Shown here in pieces: positions 15,585-25,582 of a DNA stretch of 64,000 nt. This stretch comes from Sabethes cyaneus (Eukaryota; Arthropoda; Insecta; Diptera; Culicidae). The notes below the pieces were generated by a model, which saw only the letters and a program-made list of their open reading frames with translations, was not told the DNA's origin and did not search any database. The position numbers and the translations under genes were made by a program. The stretch lies in NCBI RefSeq assembly GCF_943734655.1, contig NC_071353.1, positions 26,956,501 to 27,020,500 of the forward strand, in the 5' to 3' direction. How positions within the stretch are numbered: the stretch's first letter is position 1; the number at the start of each line of letters is the position of its first letter.

Positions 15585-16092
15585 TACACTCAAGTCGCTT
15601 TTTACGCGAAGGATGCGTCCCTCGTAAATCAAAACCGCGTAAAAAAAACGCGTAAATTCCGAAAATCGCGTAAAAAACCACGTAAATTCCGAAAATTGCG
15701 TAAAAAACCGCGTAAATTTCAAAATTCGCGTAAAAAACCGCGTTAATTCCGAAATTCGCGTAAAAAAAACCACGTGAATTCCAAAATTCGTGTAAAAAAA
15801 AACCGCGTAAATTCCGAAATCCGCGTAAAAGCGACTTTAGTGTAGTTACAAAAATAAAACTTTTTCGTAAAAAAAACTTTGTGGATTTCAACACTACGCG
15901 AAAAAATAGACGTTTTGAGCACATCCGCGTAAATTCCGAAAATCGCGTAAAAAACCGAGTAAATTCCGAAAATCGCGAAAAAAAACCGCGTAAATTCCGA
16001 AAATCGCGTAAAAAAAACCACGTAAATTTCGAAATTCGTGTAAAAAAAAACCGCGTAAATTCCGAAATCCGCGTAAAAGCGACTTTAGTGTA
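15585..16092. mobile_element. MITE of the ACACT...ACGCG family with internal tandem repeats
   Basis: The left end at 15585 reads TACACTCAAGTCGC and then TTTTTACGCG. A matching right end (CGCGTAAAAGCGACTTTAG then TGTA) occurs twice, at 15844 and 16092. The body is a tandem array of a roughly 30-bp unit, ACGCGTAAATTCCGAAAATC followed by GCGTAAAAAACC. The segment leading to the right end is duplicated, so either the element doubled its 3' half or two copies sit in tandem. Recurring FTRISEFTRFF peptides on the minus strand are translations of this unit. Confidence 0.75.
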
Positions 16093-16164
16093 GTTACAAA
16101 AATAAAACCCTTGCAAAAGCATTTAATTTTTAGTGTATTTTGGATAAGATATATCCAAAACATT

Positions 16165-16480
16165 TGTCTTAAATTAGTCCAATTCAAATCTTTTTCCTTT
16201 TACTTTAATTACCAGTCGCAATCGTTGTTGAAAAGCGTTACAGCTGGCACGCACGATATCCTGAGGCATTTCATCCCAAACTTTCTTCAAACGCTACTTG
16301 AGAGTATCCACAGTCAATCCTTTGCTGCTCCCTAGTTTACCATGCGTGGAAGTCGAGAGGGTTCAAAGCTGGCCAAGAGGCAGGCCACTAACAAATAATA
16401 AATCCGGAAAATTGCAGTTACACCAAGCCTGTGTAGCTTTTGCCTGGTGAGACGGTGCAGAATCTTGCTCGCAGTTATTA
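16165..16480 (-). pseudogene. Tc1/mariner-type transposase C-terminal fossil
   Basis: On the minus strand, with one or two stops, the reading is CEQDSAPSHQAKATQAW, then a degraded stretch, then LTVDTLK, LKKVWDEMP, VRASCNAF, QRLRLVIKVKG. This matches the known layout of mariner-superfamily transposases around the second catalytic Asp (QDSAPSH) and the C-terminal tail. The region normally holding PPSSPDLNP is eroded, the N-terminal half is missing, and no clear terminal repeats were seen. Confidence 0.7.
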
Positions 16481-19400
16481 TTGCTTACCCTGTGTTATTA
16501 ACTGTTGATAATGTTTTTTTTTAATAATAAGACGCAATAAAAAAAAACGGCAAAGTGAAAAAACATATTGAGCCATAGTATATAAAGTCTCATCAAAATC
16601 GGACTCAAACATTTAATTTAGTTTTCTGATTTGCATGAAGCTTTTCGGTTACTTTGTGCTAGCTATAAAGACTTTTTTGAGTAAGACAAATGAACTCACG
16701 AAAAACTCCGAATCAAAACTGTTAGCAACTTGTAATCCTGGCCGGGCTCAGGGGTTTGTAACATGACCCCAATAAAGGAGCAAACTTGATTTATGAACTG
16801 ACAATAAATTACGTGTTGCTTCAGCGTTTCGTCATATTTATTTTTCATTTTCAGCATCCTGCCATGCAGAGCCGGCCAGCAGCCCTGCCGAACAGGGAAC
16901 GGAACGGGTGGAAAGTAACTGCCCATGCTATCGATGCACGTAAAGATGAAAGCGGCAAGTTGGGAATGGGAGTTTTATTAAGGCGTCAAAGAAGTTTCCT
17001 TTCGGCACGTCGGTTGTCTTCGGAGGGATAAAATTAGACCAGTGTGCTGAGCAGCGAACCGCTCGAGCCACCGGAGCTCTAATGTTTCGCGGACGTGATC
17101 TCAATCCGCAAATAATCCTCCGCTCCGCTCGGCGGATACAATGTAACTGTGTTATCATACAAAGCCACCAAGCACCGTCGAGATGTAGTGCTGGTCCCGG
17201 AGTATCCCTTTCCGATGGTTCATTCGCCGTAGGTTTTCGCTTTCGCTGACTGAAGTGAAATGTGCCTTATGTCAGTTCGAACGGCAGATAAAACTAACAT
17301 GAACAGTCCGTGAAGAATTGGGACAGTTGGCAATGTTAGCGAATACTACTGGCATACCGATGTTTCTAAGCTGGAAATTATTAGAATAAATTCCGTGTCA
17401 AGTTTGAGTCTATTGTTGAAATTATTTCTCAACATGTTGCCATCAGTAGCGAACCTGTAACTCATAAAAAACCAAAGCGTTTTTGATTATGTCCCTCACC
17501 TTTTTTCGTCGTCAACGGTCACCTTAGTTAATACCACCTACCTATGTTGACTCATCCAGTCGTGTTTATCACCGCATTGGGAAAACATTGCCTCGCAGAG
17601 TGGACTAAACAAAAAAAGGAAAATCTCGGACTCCAATAGTTGCTGAGACTTGACCGTTTCTGTCAATAAAATTTACAATTTCATTTTCTGCTAGGTTGAT
17701 ATAATGATCCTGCCGAATTCGACAATACTTCCAGAGGAAGATACGAACTTATGACGGCCGATTTGTAAGACCAACAACGCACCTCGGAGCCAACCAGTGG
17801 TAAACAGTAACAAAACAACGCCCACAGACTATATGGCACAAATCAACGACATGAAAAAGCTCATTCTATACCCGGCGGACGGTTCCAGCGGTCAAGAAAA
17901 ATGATTTATAGCGATCCAGTTCAAACTCATAAACTTCCACTACACTACGTAAAAGTATAGCAAACTGGGTTCTCCTACTAACCCAAACTTCTATCGCCCT
18001 CCTACGGCGATAAGGATGGGTTCGAAGTCCTGTCGTTCGCTACCGCACTACCAGGGCAGCGCTTTGATGGCATCAATACGTGATAAATTTCATTTCGTAA
18101 TACGTGGCTCGCTAACCGCACGTTAACTGCAGCTCACAATCACACATACACCAACACCAGCACAGCATACGTACGCATCCTCCTCTGACAAGCATTGTCA
18201 TCTGCTATTTCTGCAGACAACTCACGAAATAGACAATAATTTCATCACGAAATAACTTTCGATTTCGGAGTGCGCGCACCGTCGCCGTCGGATGATGCTT
18301 GCAGAAAAGTTGCTTTCCACGCGGACTGTCTGTTGCGAACGAGTCTCTCCTCCGCCGGTGTTACATTATGGACGTTGATTGAAAGGATGCTGCTGCTACC
18401 ATGTGCTAAGGAAATTGAATTAGACGGAACGAATCAAGCGCCCTTTTGGTTGGCAAATCAGAACAATAAATTCATCGTATTTGTCGTACGCTATCGAGTC
18501 TCTGGAAGCTGATTGCCTGTGACACGTTTGTGCATTTCAATGCGCACGAAGTGTGCCACCCAATCTGAAGTTCTGATGACAAGAGCACCTGTAAGTACGA
18601 GTGACTATTTGCCCGATTGAAACACTGCAAGAAGGAACAAAACTAAAACCAAATTTTTGCTCTGAATTAAATAATGAAAAGATTTTCACATTAGACCATT
18701 AAATTACTAAATTTTGTCAATTCAATAACCATAAATTCCTATATGCACAACTCAACAAATCTTGGCAAATGTGTCGAAATTTAATCGTGAATAATATATG
18801 TCAAAGCTTCAATATAAAAAAATATTCCTATTCGAATAAGTATAATTTCTTACAGGATTAATTCAATTTCTATGAAAAATCCTACTAACTAGCACAATTA
18901 CAGAGGTTTTACGTAGCACACCGATTCGAAGGTGATGATCCGAATTGACGTTTTCGGTGCATACATTGCTCTCAGCGTCAAGTGCATCATCCGTCAGATT
19001 GTACTGGATCAATAACAACGTATGGATAGAACTGCAGGTGGTACAAACGATGAAGATATTCAGCCTAGACACATTCGAGTGAACCCACATAAGGGAAGGT
19101 CTGTTTGCACCAATCAGTTTTTGAATAATTGATTGAAAGTACCATTTCTCGATTATTTCGATATCCATCACATTCGAATTCCAGCGATTTCTTCCGGTTA
19201 TGATAACGAATTGCTCCCAAATGGGGAAAATTCCGATTCCCGGACTCAGTTGGGGTTCCTGGTTCCTGGGGTTCATACTCAGCGGTGTGCCTATAGGGCT
19301 GGAACACGCTGCGGCCTGCCTGATCGTTCAATATTTTGCAGTAAGTGAAATAAATCTCTCATCATCATACGATATCTGCCTCTTTTCCAAGCCAGGAGCC

Positions 19401-20200
19401 AAGACATGTCTTTGAAAGACGGTGGACACGCCACTGACCACACTCGGGTTTTCGGAAACTCCCGTTTGTCTTTATGGTTTAATTTTGTGCAGATGCACAT
19501 GCAGTCATATTTATCCTTACCATTCGTTTCAATTTCGTCCATTGCGTGTTATTTGATGAACCACCGAGCCGAACAGCAGCAGGTTGATTGGTTAGCAAGG
19601 ACCCAATCTTCTACTGCTTCTGCTGCCTCGGCATGCCGTCAAACCCATTGCCGAGTGTGGAGATTGGAAAACAATTTAATCTTCGTGGGGTTTTATCACT
19701 GTGTAGCATACCAATACGTTTTCCGATTTCATCTTGATCATATCTTGCAATGGTCTAGAGGAAAACTAACCAAAAGTGCCTCAGCGTTATGCAAGCGGAG
19801 ATGGATGCTAATGAGTTCCACTGCGTTATCCTTTTCACGGTTTCGCGCACGCATGCATCCATTAAATGCAAAATTGATGCTTCATGGGTGGTCAGCTGCA
19901 AACAACGAGAGCTCAATTTTGTGTTTAATTGATTTGAGGTTTGCTTCGATAACGAATTTGGTAGAATCTAGGTGATACAGTAACCTATGTAGGGTTTATT
20001 TCTAATTCCCGTCGTAGTAAGGAAAGCCACCCAAATTTTCATTATTTCTGAGGTGGATTTAAAGAATACTCCAAAAGTTCTGCTGCTGATTTAACTCAAA
20101 CACACTTACCTTCCGATGCGTGCCCTTTGAATTCACTAAAAAGCGATTAATAAAGCATTTGATAGAAATTACGCAACTGACTTTATGTCAAAAATTCGTC
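16481..20200. other. No convincing gene
   Basis: Several frames of 60-190 codons occur. The frame at 19406-19975 has no recognisable domain. A hydrophobic open segment at 19185-19340 ends at a good donor (GTAAGT at 19341), with an acceptor at 19395, but the spliced product stops 13 codons later. I treat it as unproven. Confidence 0.4.
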
Positions 20201-21466
20201 GTACCGTCATCCGGGGCGAGATTGTGCCAAAAAAGCATATATTTTTGTTCTTAAGCTCAGTATACACACAATTATGGAACTAAGTTGATTTCAAACCTCA
20301 CAATGTATATTAAATTGTTCAATTAACAACTACCGTAGAGATGGTTTAGTTACAATGAAACCTAATTTTGCTGGAAGTACACAAACTTTGGCACAATCTC
20401 ACCCCTTCTAGGGGGTGACATTGTGCCAAAAACATAGAGTTAGGCTAAAATTCTAAACAGTGAACATTAGCATGTTTATAAACAATACACATAAATATCA
20501 ATATAAAGTAGTTCATATGGGGCCGTCCAAGAACTAAGTGGACTATTAGGGGCAGGGGGTCGGCCAAAAACAACGTATCATACAAAAAGTATGAACGAAA
20601 ATAACCCGGAGAGGTCTGAAATAACTAAAAATGAGTTCGTAGTCAATGGACAGCCTTTATATAGCCAGTAGCGTTTCTAGGGTTAACAAGGGGGAATTAT
20701 ATGAAGCGGTGTATCCTAATGGGGCATACCTATTTGATCATTTAACAAAAGCAACCATTACTTCGCTCGGGAACCCGCGACCGCAGAACATGTGGCCTAT
20801 CCCATCCCCCTCCCCGTCCTTAAAACTGGCAGTTTGTACACGGTATAATATATTCGTCTTATATTAGAGTGTTTATTCAAAGTATCTGAAATTTTCAGAG
20901 AAAAAGTAAAAATTAGTTTAAATTATTTAGCAGACCTATAATGCTGTTTGCTCCAAAATGGATGATGCAATCTAATCTGTCAAAGTACTGTGCTCAATAA
21001 TAAAGAATGTGAGTGTACTGGTGCACACTGACGTATTTTTGTTGTGTATGTGAAATCCACAAATTGGATCGATCGTTATGGCTTGGCACAATCACAACCC
21101 CGTGAAGCTCGAAAAGTACAAAGTTTCGAAAAATGTTATTTTCGTAATCAAAACTTGTCCAACGCATAATAACCTTTCGATACATTGTAAATGATTTCTT
21201 GTTTGAGTTGGTTTATGCGGGACATTTTTTGCAAGCGTTATTTCTGAGTACTTTTGATCGCAAACTTTGAAGCCGTGTTTAGGCTAAATAGTTTGCTAAT
21301 ATTATCTGTGTTCCATTCTAAGTTATGAATAAATATGTTATGTTCATCATCATTTTGAATTTAGGTCACCAGTTTCTATAGATATTATAAATTTTCACAA
21401 ATAAACATTTTTGATTTTTGGCCCAATCTCACCCCCGTGGCACAATCTCACCCCGGATGGCGGTAC
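20201..21466. mobile_element. 1.27-kb inverted-repeat element, non-autonomous
   Basis: The left end reads GTACCGTCATCCGGGGCGAG then ATTGTGCCA. The right end on the other strand reads GTACCGCCATCCGGGGTGAG then ATTGTGCCA. Internal copies of GGCACAATCTCACCCC at 20390-20425 and near 21420 show subterminal repetition. No transposase frame is present. A separate mosquito-type repeat (GGGCCGTCCAAGAACTAAG) begins near 20520 inside it. Confidence 0.75.
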
Positions 21467-21797
21467 CGTTTTAAAATCCATCCATCAAAATTTTTCATCG
21501 TCCTAACTAAAAATCACAATAATGTTTACGAAGCTAGCGCACATGTATTTGTGTAGGACAGCATGACAAATGTTATTCTGCAAAATCTCTGTAGGTTGGG
21601 CAAGTTTTCCCGGCAGCAAAATACTAACAATGCGTTGCATGAGTTATTTTCATTTTTTGAATGACGGAAATTGAACCGATTAGTCGACACTTTCTTCTTC
21701 GTCGCACGAAACAACGTTGGAAATTTGGCTGCTAGGAATTCTTTAATGATAAAAAGCATTTAAATAGATCTCAGCTCACTTTGGTTGATCGCGTATG

Positions 21798-22007
21798 AGA
21801 GGCAACAAACTAAAATATTAAGCATAAGCATAAGCATAAGCATAAGCATAGGATACCGCATACCGCCCGTGTGCTGCTACTCCGTTATTGACCAGGACCG
21901 ATAAAAATTGCAAAATGATGGCTGGAAAAAACATACTTGGGACAGCACGTTATTCCTCATTGTGCAACCTTATCAGGTCCCTAGAGGCAACAAACTAAAA
22001 TATTAAG
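21798..22007 (-). mobile_element. Short retroposon with a 25-bp target duplication and AAGCAT tail
   Basis: The same 25 bases lie at 21798-21822 and 21983-22007, flanking 160 bp. The insert begins on the plus strand with about five units of CATAAG (to 21850) and ends GGTCCCTAG. A long direct duplication with a simple-repeat tail at one end fits retroposition by a LINE machinery, with the element on the minus strand and the hexamer as its 3' tail. The 130-bp body is not recognised. Confidence 0.7.
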
Positions 22008-22069
22008 GAATAACTAATTTTGGATTGTGTGTCATAAAAATCGCAGATATTTTTAAATATTTGTGTTAT

Positions 22070-22495
22070 GGGGGGCTCTGTAGCCGCAAGGTTACCGAGT
22101 CTGCTTTGACAAGCGAGTGGTCGTGGGTTCGAATCTTAATAGAATCAAGCCATTCGATGTCAAGTGACTTTAGCATGGGTTTATTCTCAGGCCCCCCCCC
22201 CCTTCATTTACCCTTCCTTCATGCTGAATTCTAAAATTTATCCACTGAAGCCTCTTAAAAGTACAAAAGTCCCTCCTATAGTTAAGTGTGCTGGAGCTGG
22301 TCAGAGGAACGAATAAGTCCTCGCCAGGGACGGCTATAATATGGGATAGTACTGGCAGTGAGGAATAAGTGGAGAAAGTAGATCAAGCTTTGAAGGAAGG
22401 GTAAAACCCCAATACACACAAGCACGCATGAAATTTAATAAGCATATCGATCATTCAATAGCGATTATAGCAAAAAGAAATGCAGTGCAGGTCAT
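22070..22495 (+). mobile_element. tRNA-derived SINE, near complete copy
   Basis: The head reads GGCTCTGTAGCCGCAAGGTT, then after about 20 bp GTGGGTTCGAATCTT, which resembles Pol III A- and B-boxes. The body includes ATGGGTTTATTCTCAGG, a C run, GGGACGGCTATAATATGG and GAAGGAAGGGTAAAACCCC. It continues through the shared CAAGCACGCATGAAATTTAA and ATAGCGATTATAGCAAAAA segments. A second copy is at 12640-13408 and a remnant at 1-82. No target duplication was identified. Confidence 0.7.
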
Positions 22496-22784
22496 ACAGC
22501 AAACACCCGGGCGATATCACAATAGATCAACTATACTGGTCGCAGTGATGAGTCCACACAGAAAAAAAAAATTTGTGTTGGATAGGACGGGAATAGGCAA
22601 TTACGACGTAGCAGCAACATACCCTATTTCGCTACAAGAAAACGATTTCCCACACGGACAGAAAATGTTGCTTTGAATAACCATGAACAGATAACTGCTA
22701 AATGATCGGTATTTCAAATAGTATTTATTAGAATGTCCCAAAATAGCACTATGTCATTCGGTACCGGCGCTCGCCGGGGAACGA

Positions 22785-23205
22785 CTCCAGTTACCTGAAG
22801 TCGCTACTGAGTACGCGCAAAGCCTTAAGGCAACGTTTCCGAGGGAGGGAGAGCTAAAAGAAGCCCCTCTCAAGGGCTGCCGGGGTAATGTTGATGGCCA
22901 ACAGCACAGCATTGAAAGGAGTCGACGTATAACGACTGGTTCGACGATCAATGTCAGAGGATGTTAGACGAGATGAATACAGCGCGGGTGTCGATGCTGC
23001 AGCAGGGGACCCGTCAAAATGTGGAACGATGTATCCAGAAACGAAGACAGCAATCCCAGTTTTTCCGGGACAAAAAGCGCCGCTTGGAAGAAATGGAGTG
23101 CGGGGACATGGAACCGCTGCGCTGTATCGGTCTCAGGAAATGGGTAAATTCTACCCGAAACTCTTTGTACCACGAGCTGAAACATATCGGGATAATTCAA
23201 ATTGA
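22785..23205 (+). pseudogene. RTE-like LINE fragment (endonuclease-RT linker)
   Basis: The plus strand reads EYAQSLKATF near 22810. From 22961 it reads MLDEMNTARVSMLQQGTRQN, RRQQSQFFRDKKRRLEEMEC, and in the next frame LYRSQEMGKFYPKLFVP. This is the basic, Gln-rich linker between endonuclease and RT in the RTE-like family of 2100-3370. It is broken by a frameshift and cut off before the RT. Confidence 0.65.
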
Positions 23206-23395
23206 ACTATAAGTTGGACTTTCAATTGAATTCGAAGTTGGATTTAAAATTAAACTTGAAATTGGATGTGCTTGCTTGCTTGCTTGAAATTGGCATGAAA
23301 TTGGACTTAAACCTGAACCAATTTCAATAAGCATGTTTACTTCACATTGATCTGGACGTTGGATCTAAACTGAATTTGTGGCATCCTGGGATTTA
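23206..23395. repeat. Degenerate AATTGGACTT-type repeat
   Basis: Words such as GTTGGACTTTCAATTGAATT and AAATTGGATGTGC recur, with a short GCTTGCTTGCTTG run. The complementary motif AAGTCCAATTTC forms a similar tract at 50740-51010. Confidence 0.55.
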
Positions 23396-23397
23396 TA

Positions 23398-24990
23398 TTA
23401 TACTAACTGACCCGACAAACTTCGTATTGCCACAAATTAAACTGTGTTGTACATAAATTGTGAATATCGGATGACCTTTGTCACAATCTCGTGTTTTGCA
23501 AGTTTCTGAGGAGTTCATGGGTGTTTTAATATACAAATTTTCCTCACAGTAAGGTAGAAAACAACTCCTCCCATTGCTTAGCCTGATAAAATAAAGCGGA
23601 TAGCATTTAAATATTCGCCATCATTACAAACCCTTTCGTCGAATACCATTTTGCGGAACACCAATTCTCGGTTGACCATAACGCGGAATATAGAGTTTCG
23701 CAGAATACCATTTCGCGAAAAACCTTACGCGGGATATACCATTTCACGGAAAATCTTTTCGTAGAAAGTACCATTTCGCAGGGGTGACCTAACTGAAGGA
23801 AAGTAATAGAGGTCAGTAGATCTAGGAAAATAAATAAGCCTAGAGAGAGGTGATCTCTACGGGGGGCTGCTTCATTTATATAGGAGCCCCCCCCCCCTCC
23901 TCCTAGAGCAGGGAGAGGTTTCAATTCACCATAGAAAAAAACTTGCCTACAAAAACACCCACATGTTAAATTTGGTTCCATTCTCTTGATTAGTTCTGGA
24001 GCTATGAGGAAATTCATTTTTCTTTTGTATGGGAGCCCCCCCTCCGAAAAAGGTAAGGGGTCTTAATTCATCATAGAAATAATTCATGCCTCCAAAAACA
24101 CCCACATGCCAAATATGGTTCCATTTGATTAATTAGTTATCGAGTTATGAGGAAATTTGTATTTCATTTGTATAGGAGCCCCCCCTCCTAAAGTGGGGAG
24201 AGGTTTTCATTCACCACAGAAAAAATTCTTGTCTCCAAAAACACCCACAAGTAAAATTTTTTTCCATTTGCTTGATTAGTTCTCGCGTTATGCAGAAATA
24301 TGTGTTTCATTTGTATGGGAGCCCCCCTCTTAGTGGGGGGAGGGGTCTCTAACCATCATAAGAACCTTCCCTGGCCTCAAAAACCCCTATATGCAAATTT
24401 TCATGCCGATCGGTTCAGTAGTTTTCGATTCTATAAGGAACATTCGGGCAGACAGACAGAAATCACTTTTTAATTTTTAAAGAGATACAAAGTAAAAGAG
24501 AAGAAAAACTAAAATTAAAATCTAACAACAAGAACTAGACAAAAAACTGAGCAGACTGTATTTCCAAGTTATCAAATTACCCGACACGAATGCACTAACG
24601 AGTGTCGTAAATAAAAAACAACAACTTTTTAATGGGAATAGATTTGTATGGGAGCCCCCCCTTAGTGGGGGGATGGGTCTCTAACCATCGTATGAACCTT
24701 CCCTGGCCCCAAAAACCCCTATATACAAATTTTCACGCCGATCGGTTCAGTAGTTTTCGGTTCTATAAGAAACATAGAGCAGACAGAAATCCATTCTTAT
24801 AGGCATAGATTTGTATGGGAGCCCCCCCTCTTAGTGGGGGGAGGGGTCTTTTGCCATCGAGAGAACCTTCTCTAGCCCCAAAAACCTCTACATGCAAATT
24901 TTCACTCCGATCGATTCCGTAGCTTTCGATTCTTACATACGAACATACGGGCAGACAGACAGACAGACAGAAATCCATTTTTATAGGTAT
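23398..24990 (+). repeat. Tandem arthropod-type repeat ending in CAGACAGACAG
   Basis: The block begins ACTGACCCGACAAACTTCGT. From about 23640 it holds degenerate ATACCATTTCGCGGAA units. From about 23880 it has units near 147 bp, each carrying TTTGTATGGGAGCCCCCCC, GGGGTCTC and CAAAAACACCCACATG. Later units contain TTTTCATGCCGATCGGTTCA and GTAGTTTTCGATTCTA and end in CAGACAGACAG-AAATCC at 24447, 24775 and 24943. From memory this is a widespread insect repeat; its transposon class is not clear to me. No protein is encoded. Confidence 0.7.
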
Positions 24991-25007
24991 AGATTAGAAG
25001 ATTCGCC

Positions 25008-25196
25008 TGTAGTGTGTAATGTGTGTTGTTTACACATTACTTAGGTAGTTGTCGGCAGCGTGTAACGGGACAGAGGGAAAGAGTCTAGGCCCGCGGATCT
25101 TCACAGTGAATTGTCAGCTTCCCGCGTTAAATAGAGGCGTCAGCCAGTCAGTCGTGAGATAGTGAACATTGGTCATTAACCAAGCAGGATATTACA
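25008..25196 (+). mobile_element. Lone LTR of a gypsy-like element with a PBS-like remnant
   Basis: The 189-bp unit starts TGTAGTGTGTAATG and ends AGGATATTACA, giving TGT...ACA termini. It has TTAAATAG near 25127 and is followed at once by TTGGCGATCTTATTGCC, a layout typical of an LTR followed by a tRNA primer-binding site. No second LTR, gag or pol follows, so it is either a 5' LTR with a deleted body or a solo LTR with some leader. Confidence 0.5.
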
Positions 25197-25582
25197 TTGG
25201 CGATCTTATTGCCAAATCGAACTTTCGAGATGAATTTCGCGGTAAAATATGAGGAAAGAAAAATGTAATATATTTTGCAGCGCAAATGAAATGGCACACT
25301 GTACATACCGCATATTAATGAAACCGGAAAGGCAAAATTTCACACGACAAAGAGAATTTATTGAGACTGATCCCAAAGTCAGCGAAATAAAGCTACAATA
25401 CTCCAGGGTTAGCACAAAAGTTGGCAGCAAATTTCACTTTAAAATACAATTTATGAGAAATTTCAGATACGGATTGATTGAATCTGCTGGAAATTCATTT
25501 GGGATAGTAATATAATACATCTTCTGATAATTGGTTTACTATTAAAATAGAAGGAACTTTTTATTTTTTATTATCGATAGAT

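Noticed and set aside
15487..16122. 211-codon minus-strand frame with repeated FTRISEFTRFF
   Set aside because: It translates the 30-bp tandem unit of a MITE and is not a protein repeat under selection.
19406..19975. 189-codon plus-strand frame
   Set aside because: No domain, no signal peptide, no splice-linked partner, and no similarity to anything I recognise.
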